Source of the DNA: Hexactinellida sp. DTS-2022
Lineage: Eukaryota; Porifera; Hexactinellida
Length of the DNA: 64,000 nt
Reading direction: 5' to 3'
Assembly: GCA_028753945.1 (NCBI GenBank)
Contig: JAPNXP010000011.1
Coordinates: 4,712,001-4,776,000 of the forward strand
Shown: in pieces, positions 25,222 through 37,000 of the stretch
Position numbering within the stretch: position 1 is the stretch's first letter
Layout: every line of letters begins with the position of its first letter
Made by a program: the position numbers and the translations under genes
Notes under the pieces: generated by a model
Seen by the model: only the letters and a program-made list of their open reading frames with translations
Databases searched by the model: none
What the model was told of the DNA's origin: nothing

Positions 25222-28200
25222 GGTTGCAATTTGTGAGTTTGTGATGTGAAATAAAGTGATTGTGTGTCGGATAATACGTAAATTGAAGTGAAATTCGAAT
25301 ACTAAATTTGAAAATCTAATGTTTAGAGTCCAAATTCTGGCGATTTTTATAGTTTTCAAGATGTGTAGGCCTTTCAAGAGTTTTAGTTTGTCACCTCTTC
25401 TCAAATGGATTTGCAGACTGGCGTATTCATAGATTCAATTCCAATTATTAAGTCGAAAAGCGGACGAGACATAATAGCTTTGTTCGGAGTTACAATTAAA
25501 AATGTTGCTTTAATGTTGTTTGTTTTCAATTCACAGTTTCATATTTCATAATTGTTTTGAGTTTTGAGAGTTTTGAGTGAAAGAGGCGCCATAATTCTTT
25601 AGAGCGCATTAATTGAGATGATTAGTATTTAATTTCTAAATTTAATTCTATTCCAATTCCAAATTCATAGCTAAATGAAACGTTTTTTCTATAATGGAAC
25701 TTAAATAATTTTGGAGGTTTATTTTTAATTATAATTAGTTCTAATTAGTTCTAATACTGATCTGAATTTGTGAAAATAAATTTGTCTGTTAATCTGTTAG
25801 TTTGAAGTAATTAGTTAACTCGTTTGTTTGTTTGTTTGTTTGTTTTGGGTATTTTGTTGGTTCGTTTGTTAGTTATTAAGTAAGTTAGTTAACTAATTTG
25901 TTTGTTTGTTTGTATTGTTTGTTATTACAGGCGAAGCATAAATATTAATACCATACAAGAATAAACAAAAAGAGACCTTTTTGCCTATAAATCTAATTGA
26001 GAACAACAGTACACATTATAAGTAAACAAAACAACAAATTGGCCAAATAACATATGACAACGTAAGGTGGTGGAATCCTAAACAATTTCTATTAACACTT
26101 TTTGATTTTCTTAAGTCTAGTTTTCAAATGCAACAAAACACCAATTATCCAATACATCAAAGGGAACGAACTCATAATAAATCCCATTCAAGGAAAATGA
26201 ACTAACAATGGATTAGATGTGTTTACTACAAGGATTAAAAGGCTGTATATAATTTTGTTTATTCAATAGTATAACCTTAAACTATGTATAATTTGATTGA
26301 TTCAAGTTGAAGTTGTTGTTACTGTTGTTTTAGGGATTTTCCCTATTGTTCTTTATTACATTAAATTCATTAGTATTCAGTAGGGAATTGTAAACAACAA
26401 ACAGAAATTGTTTGTTTGTGTATTTACTAGAAACTGCAAAGTTATTAATATCTCGGAACCAATTTAATAGTTGGATAAATATGGGTTAGGATTAATTATA
26501 AGAGGACTTGTATTAAATGGATTTTAAACTGGTACTAAATGGATATTCAGTTCCATTTGTGATTCCAATGTCTTTGGTCATTCTACACAAATTAAATTTC
26601 CACTAAAATGAAGCCAGTTTTCACTTAAAACAAGTGATGAACTCGAACTAAAATGTGGAGAATTAAATTAGAACTGATCTTAATTAGTTCCAAATAATGA
26701 CTCATTTTAACTTTTAAACTTTTGAATGGCGAAACCTGAAGGTTGAATACTAATCGCATTAGGAAGCAAATTGCATAGGTGTAAGGTGTTAAATTGATTT
26801 TCAATTTTGATTGGACAACAGGGAAAACGTGAAAAGTGTCTTTTATACCAATTAGTGAATATTTTAAGATTTCTAATTGGCCAATCATCATTTGTATTCG
26901 TGAGATCTTTTTGATTAGCGATGAAAGGAATGAATATTTAAGTTTTGATGAGATCGATTAAAGAGTAATTTGTAAACAATAACAATATAGTGACATAACA
27001 TGAAATAACATAAAATCTGGTTTTTAAATCGCTTTAGTTAAATTCATTAAACCAAATTGTTAAAAAACAGCAATTTTAACAAAATTCTACTCACATCAGG
27101 TAATAGTTTAATGGATTACTTATAAAGATTCTACAATGAAAAATATTTTTTTTTAAGATGAGTTCAAGAATTAAAGCCATTTTAGATATTGGCTTCTAAT
27201 AAATGGATTTTTGTGTTCAATTAATTTCCACTAAATTACGAGCCCGTTGTATTAACGGTGAAACATTAATACTTTAACAACCAATCAAAAACAAGTGTAA
27301 ATAGCTTGAATTAATTGGTTGATATCAAACTTTTTAAAGTTTCGAATAGTCAATCAGAATCTGTGTAAATACACTTCAAAATTATTGGCTGATAAGTAAT
27401 TCTAAATATATAACTGTTATATAAAATGTTTTTTGTAAATTCAAAATATTTAAGATAAACAACAACTAATAAATAAATATGAGATTATAAACAAATTCCA
27501 AAAGACCCTTAAACTATTCCAAATATCAAAGAATTGAATCAAGACACAAATGTCAAATAATGACTTGAAAACTTACAAAGTGTCGCATGCTACATTCACA
27601 AGTAGTTCTTATGAGAATTCTATAATAAACTCACCAAATTTAGGTAATTATCTTGATTAAAAGTTCAAATTTCTTTCTATACAAATATATAACAGCATAC
27701 AATGTAAACTATTTAGCCAACCAATCAACACTCAGAGTTTCAAGTAAACATGTCTAGACAATAATATGTTTTATGAATTCGTTTCGTTGTCAATTAGATT
27801 GTAATCATGAAAAGAATTGCTATTCAAACAAGGCTGGCTGATAGTATTTATCAAACTTAAAATGAACTTTTCTTAACTGTATTGACGTTGGGATATTAAT
27901 GGGAATTAATGGAGGTTTATGTTGCAAATAGTTTTGAGTTGTTACTTAATGTATGTTTGTTAGTTGTGTAAACTTGTTTATTAAACTGATAGCGAACTAA
28001 TCGATATTAAGAGAGCAATTAAGGTTTATGAGAGCATAAATTGTAGTTTCAATAGCATAAATTGGTAGTTCAATAAACTAATTTCTATATTAGTATGAAA
28101 TACAACGAAATATCTCTATATATAAGGAACAATCAAATGATGTAAATTATTCCTTATAAAAGGTGTACTGATGTCCAATGTTAAAGTAGTATGTAGGAAC

Positions 28201-28232
28201 TAAGATCTTTATAAACAACAACAACAAAAATA

Positions 28233-28339
28233 AAGTCAACTGCGCTTAATAGAGCCACCGGTTAATAGATTTATCCGCTTAATCGGGTCAAAGCAACCTG
28301 GTCCCGAGGTGACTCTATTAAGCGGAGTCGTCTACTGTA
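28233..28339. mobile_element. Family B palindromic element
   Basis: 'gtcaactgcgcttaatagag' to AGCGGAGTCGTCTACTGTA. It interrupts the region upstream of the homeobox gene. Confidence 0.7.
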
Positions 28340-29147
28340 GTTTTAACCAAAATATCACTCAATTTTTAACACCTGTATATTTTGACCAATTATTTCGTTT
28401 CTTTAATCGGTTGAGATACTAAGTTTTACGCCTCAAATACACATTAGAAATACTTTCTCTTAAACCACGATTATTTATGAGATTTGCTGTCTCAGGTCTA
28501 ATGGCTGAATGATATCTTTAACCAATCATATTCCGTGGTAGCTGTAAATATGAAATCCTACATTAACCAATCAAAACCCGTGTGAAATGACATTGAAAGA
28601 GAAGGTACTGAAGCGAATTTCTCAGTTTATCTTTCAGATTGTTTTAGAATAGGAAATTTGAAAGAATTTACTACGTTCAATTGATTTGAAATGGATTTTT
28701 CGATTTGAAAGAGATATTTTATATTCTGTTAAGTGGGCCATACCGACTGTTATAAATGCTAAAAGATTGCGTTTTAGAAAAGTAAGACAAATTCTATTTA
28801 TGACCAATCAAATGAAAATGTGAAATGTCATAGATTATATTGTTATATTTTCAACAAAATTTGCTTGAGTGGAATTTATATCAAACAGTAAATCTAATAA
28901 TTCAGACCAAATCCTAACTTACCAAACTTCAATATTGGGACTAAATTATCATAAGTAACAATTGAATTCAATTTTGTTCCAATTATATATATTTGTCACG
29001 CCTTTATAAGTTATCCAATAAATTGGAATAATATTAGTATTAAATATTTGTATTTGTATGATACAGTATAATTGAGATCTATTCAAAGTAATCATAATTT
29101 CACAGTAACTGATTTTACACTTGACTAGTCAAACAAATAAACAATTA

Positions 29148-29279
29148 TACAGTAGAACCTCGTTAGTACGAACACCAGGGGACCGTCAAATGTGTTCGCC
29201 TTATCCGGAATTTGTATTAACCAATATCATTTGTATTGAAAAGTCTTTGAAGGGACTGAAATAGTGTTCGTATTAACAA
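29148..29279. mobile_element. Family A element, right end missing
   Basis: It starts TACAGTAGAACCTCGTTAGT and breaks off after 'gtgttcgtattaac', without its inverted right end. Confidence 0.65.
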
Positions 29280-29787
29280 CTTATTATAACAGTGCCATAT
29301 TGTAGGTATAATTCACACTTGAAACTTACAAATGAGTTTAAGGCAAATTAACTGTGTAGTAGGCATAAAACACTATTATCTGATAGGTCACTTCATCAAT
29401 GTGCCACAATACAACATTAATTATAATTGGAATTATATATTTTATTATAGCGCACTTGTTTACTAAACAAGATCGACATTTAATAAGCAAATATAAGCGT
29501 TATTGAATGGAAAAATGTCAAAGTACAATTCAAAATGTGGCTTAAAAATGTTATAATTAATCAATAAAATTTCTAAATATACATACAACACTTAACTTTT
29601 GAAAAACTGTATATTTTAAGTCGCAAATTATACAATTTGGGTGCAATAGCTATATTTCCAATACACTAATGACCAATCGAATGGCTGACATGCGAATGCA
29701 AGTGAGGTTGCATTATAATGCCGATAGCTATATTCTGTATAAATACAATGAAACGGCCAATTTGTAATAGAGATAAATTTCAATATA

Positions 29788-30552
29788 ATGTCAGCATTTA
29801 CAATCGAGAGTTTACTACATAAAAATGTAGTCGAAACAGTGACTAATGAACAGGAATTATCTACACACAACTATACGATTGTTAGAGTAACATGTCCTGA
29901 TTACGAGAGTGAAACAACAGAAATGGAAAGAATAGAAGATTGCAGTGAAATAGATTTAATCGACAGTCCAAAAACACCTCAAATTGACAGTGAAACTCAC
30001 TCAGAACACAATTGCACGTGTCGCCTCCATAGCAACGATTCTGGGTCTGAGAATGCAATGTTTGAAGATAAATTGTCGAAAGGGAAAAAGAGAAAACCGC
30101 GCGCCCTATTTTCACACTCTCAAGTCTATGAATTGGAGCGAACGTTTAGTGTCCGTAAATATTTAACCGCTCACGAAAGAGAACAACTCGCAACTGTTCT
30201 GAAATTAACTGAAACTCAAGTCAAGATTTGGTTTCAAAATAGAAGGTATAAATGCAAACGGCAACGAAAAGAAGAAATAAAACTAAAACGTGAATGCGGA
30301 ATCAGTGATGAGGATATTTCGAAAACTCTTACCTTCACACCTACATTCTTATTACCTGCGAATAATGTGCTTCCAACTATTCAAGCCATTGGGCAACCAA
30401 CACAATTAATGCCACGTGGTACTCCCCAAGGAATCATACCACCCTATATCTCCTTAACACCTCTGCAACCGCAAAGTGGTTTCACACTTGCGACACAATG
30501 CTTGTATAATTCCCCGTTTACTGTTAATCTACCTAATACCTGCTCTAATTGA
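29788..30552 (+). CDS. NK2/NK4-type homeodomain transcription factor
   Basis: Intronless, 254 residues. The homeodomain spans about residues 101-160: [38 protein letters not shown] and [19 protein letters not shown]. The Tyr at homeodomain position 54 (NRRYK) and the RYKCKRQR end mark the NK2/NK4 (Nkx2, tinman) group, which prefers CAAGTG-type sites. Residues 4-10, FTIESLL, fit the Eh1/TN motif that recruits Groucho corepressors. No NK2-specific domain is evident C-terminally; the tail is proline- and threonine-rich. The gene lies alone in 8 kb of non-coding DNA, unlike the crowded rest of the window. NK2 and NK4 cannot be separated reliably by eye, and in early-branching animals a single NK2/3/4-type gene is possible. 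Confidence 0.93.
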   Translation: MSAFTIESLLHKNVVETVTNEQELSTHNYTIVRVTCPDYESETTEMERIEDCSEIDLIDSPKTPQIDSETHSEHNCTCRLHSNDSGSENAMFEDKLSKGKKRKPRALFSHSQVYELERTFSVRKYLTAHEREQLATVLKLTETQVKIWFQNRRYKCKRQRKEEIKLKRECGISDEDISKTLTFTPTFLLPANNVLPTIQAIGQPTQLMPRGTPQGIIPPYISLTPLQPQSGFTLATQCLYNSPFTVNLPNTCSN

Positions 30553-30653
30553 TTGTATATATTCGATTATGCTTTTAGTATAATAATAATAATAATAATA
30601 TTAATAATAATAATAATAAATGTTAGTTTCAATTAATCACACCTTTAGTTAGG

Positions 30654-30699
30654 GGTTTTACAGGTCCCAAGCACTTCGTTATAACGAGAGTTCACTGTA
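30654..30699. mobile_element. Family C terminal fragment
   Basis: 'ttttacaggtcccaagcact' through TAACGAGAGTTCACTGTA, right end only. Confidence 0.6.
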
Positions 30700-30719
30700 T
30701 ACATAACATTATTTACAAA

Positions 30720-30899
30720 TACAGTAGACTCCGCTTAAAATAGAGTCACCTAGGGACCAGGTTGCTTTGACCCGATTAAGCGGAGAAATCTATTAAACGA
30801 AAATATTTGTAATTCCGTCCTATAAATCCTGTGAAATTTTGACCCGATTAATCGGAGAAATCTATTAACCGGTGGCTCTATTAAGCGGAGTCGACTGTA
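30720..30899. mobile_element. Family B palindromic element (full length)
   Basis: TACAGTAGACTCCGCTTAAA to TAAGCGGAGTCGACTGTA, with 'attccgtcctataaatcctg'. Confidence 0.8.
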
Positions 30900-31284
30900 G
30901 TTTAATATTTGAACTAAACTACCATAAAGTAACACCTTTCTATAAGATACAATTTTAAATATCCATGACCATGAGTGTTCTATGGTTAAAGGGATTTTAT
31001 TTTAATTGCAACTATAATTGGAAATCTAATAAATTGGTTGAATTAATAAATAAATAAACAAACCATATATTGTTGGTATTGGAAGTAAACTTATTTATTT
31101 ATGTATTTATTATTATTGCATTGTTTATAATAATTGTAGTTACGAATATTGAGATTTAATATGTTAATTTTATAAAAGTAGTTTTTAATTAAATGCTATA
31201 AAATAAAGTAATTGGTTAATTTTTAATTATAAAAGCTTTATTTTTTGTGAACATATAAATAATTAATTGGTCAATCAATTGAAG

Positions 31285-31478
31285 TACAGTTAGGTCTGCT
31301 TATAATGAACAAGATTTCGTCTGCTTAATGTGAAGATTTGTTATTATGAACAAGCCCTATGGTCCCAATTTAACAACTTACATAGGGTTTGTATTAAGTT
31401 GAGTTCGTATATTATGAAGTCTCTATTATGAACACAATTTGGTCCCTTGAATGTTCATAATAATAGAACCTGACTGTA
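31285..31478. mobile_element. Family D palindromic element (full length)
   Basis: TACAGTTAGGTCTGCTTATA to AATAGAACCTGACTGTA. Confidence 0.78.
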
Positions 31479-32277
31479 ATTTGAATATTCTGTTTCATAA
31501 AAGGTGTTATTTTGTGTCAGTTACAAAAATAGTATTTTGTATAAACACAGATGATAATTGTGACACCAGTTAATTATCCAAAAAACATGAATTATCATTT
31601 AAAAATTAATAAATTTAAAATCCAATTAAAAGTTCCTATTAAACCTATACTATATTCCAAACAAAAAATTAGCAAAAGTGGGATTAAACTATCATTATTA
31701 ACCATGGATAATAGCACTAAAATCGCATATAACAATAAATTAACTGTTCATAATTAATGATGACATTTTAGGTTCAAAATACAATTCAGCTAATTCTAAC
31801 TAACTCTAAAATATAGAACAAAGGTACAATTTGACAATTATCGAACACGGACATAATTATTCTATTCTAAACAAACAATAAATCGAATTGTAACATCATT
31901 TTTCGCCTCAAAATTTCCATATCTCACTACAACATACATGTAAACCGACCTTTAACTTTCATCCACAATTATCAAAGCACTTGTGTACCTACTTATTTAA
32001 TCGAACTAATTGCTTTAAACGCACAATTAAATTATATCCGTAATACACAATATATAACATACATGCATAAAATTACACTAATTTAAAGATGAAAGAATTA
32101 AGCATGTCCCAAATGATATAAAATCCTTTGATGTGTGCCACATATATTTGCTAAGAGACCAATAGTGTATTTGGAATGCTTGATACATATTTATGTAACC
32201 ATGCTGAATGCTAATTAGCCAGAAAAATGAATAATGAATCGCAATATTTATCAATTCCATAAAAGAGAATAATTATA

Positions 32278-32370
32278 AAGTTAAGGAGTACAATGTTTAA
32301 TTCCCCTAGTCTATACAAATGCATGCAAGTGACTCCGCTTAATACGAATTCCGGATAATACGAACATATG
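32278..32370. mobile_element. Family A' fragment
   Basis: 'taaggagtacaatgtttaat', 'tacaaatgcatgcaagtgac' and 'cgaattccggataatacg', with both ends missing. Confidence 0.55.
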
Positions 32371-33727
32371 AAAGTCATTTGGTGCAATGTTATGGATTAG
32401 TAGACTATAAAAAGTAAATAAATTGGCCAATATCAATTAAGATGATCAAGCATCATTATTTGTACTAAGCCAATAAAATGTCAGCTTTTGAATAGCTTAC
32501 AACAACTACTTATAAGATTCCAATATATAATCTATGTTTGATAAGTAGAAAGTGACAGTGAGTCAATTAGCATTCAAATTACCAATTAAGTGTATGTTTG
32601 TTAGCTCACTGAAATACTAGCCATTGATTGATTGTCTTAAGACACTATGCTATGGGGTAAATAACAACAAAAGAATAATAGAAAGACATAAAACTTAATG
32701 GTGATAAAAACAAATACATCTGTATTTAACCAATTAAAAATTTAATTTGTCTAGTTATAAATCCAAAATAAATTTCACAAATCAATCAATAAAACAAAAA
32801 TGTTTATGTATGATAATCAAACTCTACAAATATATTACAAATATATAGTCAAAATAATAATTCAAGCACAATCAATAAATTCCAAATTGTTTACACAAGT
32901 TTTAAACATTTAACAATAGAATTAATAATAATAGTGTCTAGCCAAATTACATTGACAATATTAATAAGTATTAAACTAACTTAAGCCAGTCTAATTAATG
33001 GAATCTTTATAACCAACGTTCGTTTAAATTCTATTAAAATTGATGAGAAATTCTATTTTGAACTCGTTACTTAAGTGGCGCTTTAAAACCAATTAATTAA
33101 TCAAAATTAATAAAAATTAGACTGTAAACACAGTTAAATAGAATGACGAATAATTCAATTGAAATTAAAACCTCGGAAATTTTTCTGCGCCCAAAATAGG
33201 AACTCAAATAGGAACTAAATTTCATTAAGTACACCTCTCCTAAGGAACACTTTTAAGTATACTACAATTTTTAAAAAACACAAATGTTTGAAAAATCGTC
33301 GGTTTTGATTGTCTACAGTTTATATAAAGAATAATAATACGCCCAAAATAGGAACTTAAATAGGAATTAACAATCTCTAAGGAACAATTCTAATAACATG
33401 GGTTTTCTGTATTCTCAAAACTAATTCATTAATAATAATTTATTTATAATTGTGTCTTACAAATGGCAGTTTTAACAAATTATATAATAAAACCCTAATT
33501 TTAAGCGTGGGATTGAAGATTACGATATATGATTTTAATGGCTTTGAAAAATCTGATAAGATTTTCCATTGTTCGCAAACAAAACATTCGTAAAACGTGG
33601 GTTAAGTAAGATAAATAGATTTAAGTATAGACTGTTAAATTGAACTATATTCAATTAGGTTTGGAAATAGCACATTAAGCATATTCGCTTATAATAAATT
33701 GTAAGGGATCGTTTTGTTCTAATACAT

Positions 33728-33892
33728 CTAAAGTACGAACACAGTTATTACGAAAATCTGGTTAATACGAACACTATTTCAGTCCCCTTCAAAGCCTTTT
33801 CAATACAAATGACACCGGTTAATACAAATTCCGGATAAGTCGAACATATTTTGATGGTCCCCTGGTGTTCCTACTAACGAGGTTCTACTGTA
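33728..33892. mobile_element. Family A element, left end degenerate
   Basis: Intact right end ACTAACGAGGTTCTACTGTA and interior 'ccccttcaaagccttttcaa'. Confidence 0.7.
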
Positions 33893-34042
33893 ATTTTAGT
33901 TCAAATTAATAAGTAAATAAACAAATTTCTCAAAAGATGCGAATTAAATTCGAAGGGAAAATAAATTCGAAAATTATTATAATTCAACAAGTGAAACGGT
34001 TAATATAAATAGTTTAGTTGTTAACGGAAGTCAATAAATAAG

Positions 34043-37000
34043 TTAAACTAAATCCATTTCTCCTTCGCTATCGCTTGTTCCATTTATAATCTGAGATTTC
34101 AAGAGTTTCGTAATATTATCCCTTTTCATGGGATAGGGGGCAGGGGGTCTTTTTGCGGGACTTAAAATGGTGTTAAAATCTTCTGAAATTGTATCATCTC
34201 TCATATCTATGGTTCGTTTACAAATCCCTCTTTCGTGTATCGATTGATTGAGTGCTCGCATTTCCTTTCCAGGCGTGAATAATGGGTTTGTAATAACCTT
34301 TCGAGGCGACAGCTCTTTTATAGAGGGTACGAATTCGTGTGTACGTACATGTATAGGTTTTGAGGCTGTATCGATGCGCCGATATTTAGGTAGCGACATT
34401 GTTAAGTGGAACGGAAGGGGAGATAGAGTGGGGGTGGTAGAAGGGTTAAGAGCGTCCCGGCCTAAGATCTTTGCTACCGATTCCATTTCTATAGATATGG
34501 GTATTAGTTGTATAGAGCAACAACAACAACAACAACAACAACTTACGATAAAAAGCAATAAAAAGTATAACAACAAGAAACAATACTAATAATAAAAGTC
34601 ATAAAAATAACAAAAATAAGAATAATAACAACAACAATAATAAGTGATAAAAATGAAATAATAACAATAACTTAAAATAAAAAAGCAATAAAAAGTGATA
34701 AATACTACATGCATCAATAACAACAACAATAACAATTATAATAAAAGTCATAAAATAGTAATAATAGTCATAAAAGTCATAAAATAACAAAAATTACAAT
34801 AAAAGCAACAAAAAGGAATAAACATCTACAACAAACAATATAAATAAATAAAATTCATAAAAATAACAAAAACAACAACAACAACAACACATAAAAATAA
34901 CAAAACAAAACAACTATAATAATAATAATAATAATAAAACAACAACAACAACAACAACTTACCATAAAAATAACAAAAACAACAACAACAACAACATATA
35001 ATAATAATATAATAACAACAACAACAACTCACTCTTTAGAAACACCTTATTATAGAACTGTACAATATCCCCTCTCATCCCATACGGGATATTAGTCTGT
35101 TTATCTTCAGGGATATTATTAAGCAGAACCGAGCTATAAATCATACCATGTGCTTGTGGTTGTGTTCTATATTTAGAAGTCAGTTCCTCGAATTTAAGTG
35201 GGAGGTTAAGAACTCGCGACACAATGTAGACACAACAAAGCAACAGCTGATCCAAATGTCGGTCTTTGAAAAGAATAGATTTCTCCTTTATACTGTCCTC
35301 AAATATTGTCCAAATTACCTAAGGTACATATATTAACAGTTTAACCATATAAACCGAATTATCTGGAAATAAACAGGCAACAAAAGGGGTACAAATAATA
35401 CTTATTAATAGATTAAACTAATAACATGAGAACATTAAACAAGATATAAATGTAAACAAACAAACATACATACAACTAAATAAACAAATAACCAAACAAG
35501 AAAGTAAGTAAACAAATAAACTAATGAATAAACAAGCAGGTAAATAAACAAAACAAACAACAACAACAACAACAACATACCTGTACAACTTTAATTTCAT
35601 AGTTTAATTTAGTACAAATATCTCTCAATCTCGTGTGAGCTAAGAAATAAATCTTCTTAAAGAAAATAGCTATCGATCCCTTTCTAGGTGGCTTTAAAGT
35701 GGCACAAGTGGCATACACATTGTGTTCTGTAGGATTTAAAGTTGAGAAAGTTTGAATTCCGAATTCCCTTCGAACTGTTGGTGGAATTGGAACTGAATCT
35801 TTAGTTGGTGTCGATTTAGGAATAAAGCTAGTCATTGCCGACATCCTATGGAAATTGAAATAATAATTTATTAATTCTAACACCTCAGTGTATTCTTATC
35901 CGGTTAGTTCCAATTGGAACTATTATATATAATGTAGTAATCAAGCTTTCATACAGGAGATTTTTCGCGATTTAGTTTGAGCTCGCTTACACGCGCTTAA
36001 TTATTCATTTTGTATTAAGTCTATGGAGCATTCTCGATTTTCGCTCGCGCCTAGAAAAAAAAACTGTATTTACTAATATATATTTGTAGTTGTGCAATTG
36101 TGTACTTGTAATTTCGATTATTGTGTCCCTATTGTACAATAATAATGTTGCATATTTAGTGTTTTCTACTTGTAAAGTATACTGTACTACAGAGTATGAA
36201 CTAAAGTGTTACTGTGTGCCACAATCGGACACATTAAGTGGCAGCTACCTAAGTGACACATCTGATATTTCAGAAGGTTCAGGAGTAGGCTCGCGTTTGA
36301 TTGGTGTAACCGGTGTAACTGTTTTAAAAACAGAATCTTTCTTAGGTGTGAAAGTGGTTCCTGTCGTTATAGGTGCCACTTCTATGCCATCTATGTTCTG
36401 TCGCTCTAATCGGATTGGCTTAGGCTTAAGAGGTGTCAAGTGGGTAGGTTGCAAGCGTTTGGGGATCGGGGATTGAAAACAGTTACTCAGAGGGTGAGGA
36501 GAGTTTCCTAAATAGAAAGGGACAATTAACACAATTTCTCCAGGCCTTAAATTGGAAGTAAACTCTTGTTAAGGGAATTTTAATCTGAACTGAATGTTTA
36601 GATTAGTACCATGGATATATAGCATACATTATACTCTAGTTAGTATTGGTGTATAACCGTTTAAATACTACAATAGGAACACGGATAAGGGAAATATCGG
36701 TTAAGGAGTACAAGGTTAATTCCCCTAGCCTATACAAATACAGTCGACTCCCTTTAATAGAGTCACCTCGGGACCAGGTTACTTTGCCCCATTAAGCGGA
36801 GAAATCGATTAACCGAAAATATTTTAAGCCAAACTGTCATTCCGTCCTATAAATCCTGTGAAATTTTGATCCCATAAAGCGGAGAAATCTATTAACCGGT
36901 GGCTCTATTAACAGAGTCTACTGTATGTAACACATACCAGGTGTTGTGTTTATCCTAGGAATATTAAAAACTCCTTTCTCAATCAATAACCGCTGTTCCT

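Larger units (their letters stand above)
26881..29680 (+). promoter_or_regulatory. Cluster of CCAATCA boxes upstream of the homeobox gene
   Basis: CCAATCA occurs at 26881, 27281, 27721, 28522, 28567 and 28803, with near matches at 27350 (TCAATCA) and 29671 (CCAATCG), plus inverse ATTGGTTGAT (27314) and ATTGGCTGAT (27374). In five cases TGTAAATA or TGAAATG follows 7-15 bases later. I estimate less than one chance CCAATCA in this length at this base composition. Confidence 0.45.
25222..29787. other. Large non-coding region between CPEB and the NK homeobox gene
   Basis: 4.6 kb with no convincing gene. Elements are sparse here compared with the rest of the window: family B at 28233-28339 and a truncated family A at 29148-29279, plus CAAA-type simple repeats near 25820-25925. 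From 26880 to 29680 it repeats CCAATCA boxes, several paired with TGTAAATA or TGAAATG. Its length and low element load suggest homeobox regulatory DNA; that is inference. Confidence 0.6.
30553..34042. other. Non-coding region between the NK homeobox and RB-like genes
   Basis: 3.5 kb without a convincing gene. An (AAT)n tract follows the stop (about 30586-30620), then family C (30654-30699), B (30720-30899), D (31285-31478), an A' fragment (32278-32370) and A (33728-33892). The rest is very AT-rich. Confidence 0.6.

Noticed and set aside
25222..29787. A hidden multi-exon gene in the large gap before the homeobox gene
   Set aside because: Frames there are short, lack family words and do not chain through GT..AG borders in phase; I treat it as non-coding.
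36090..36476. 128-codon plus-strand frame
   Set aside because: Antisense of the RBL spacer exon; the minus strand joins in phase on both sides.
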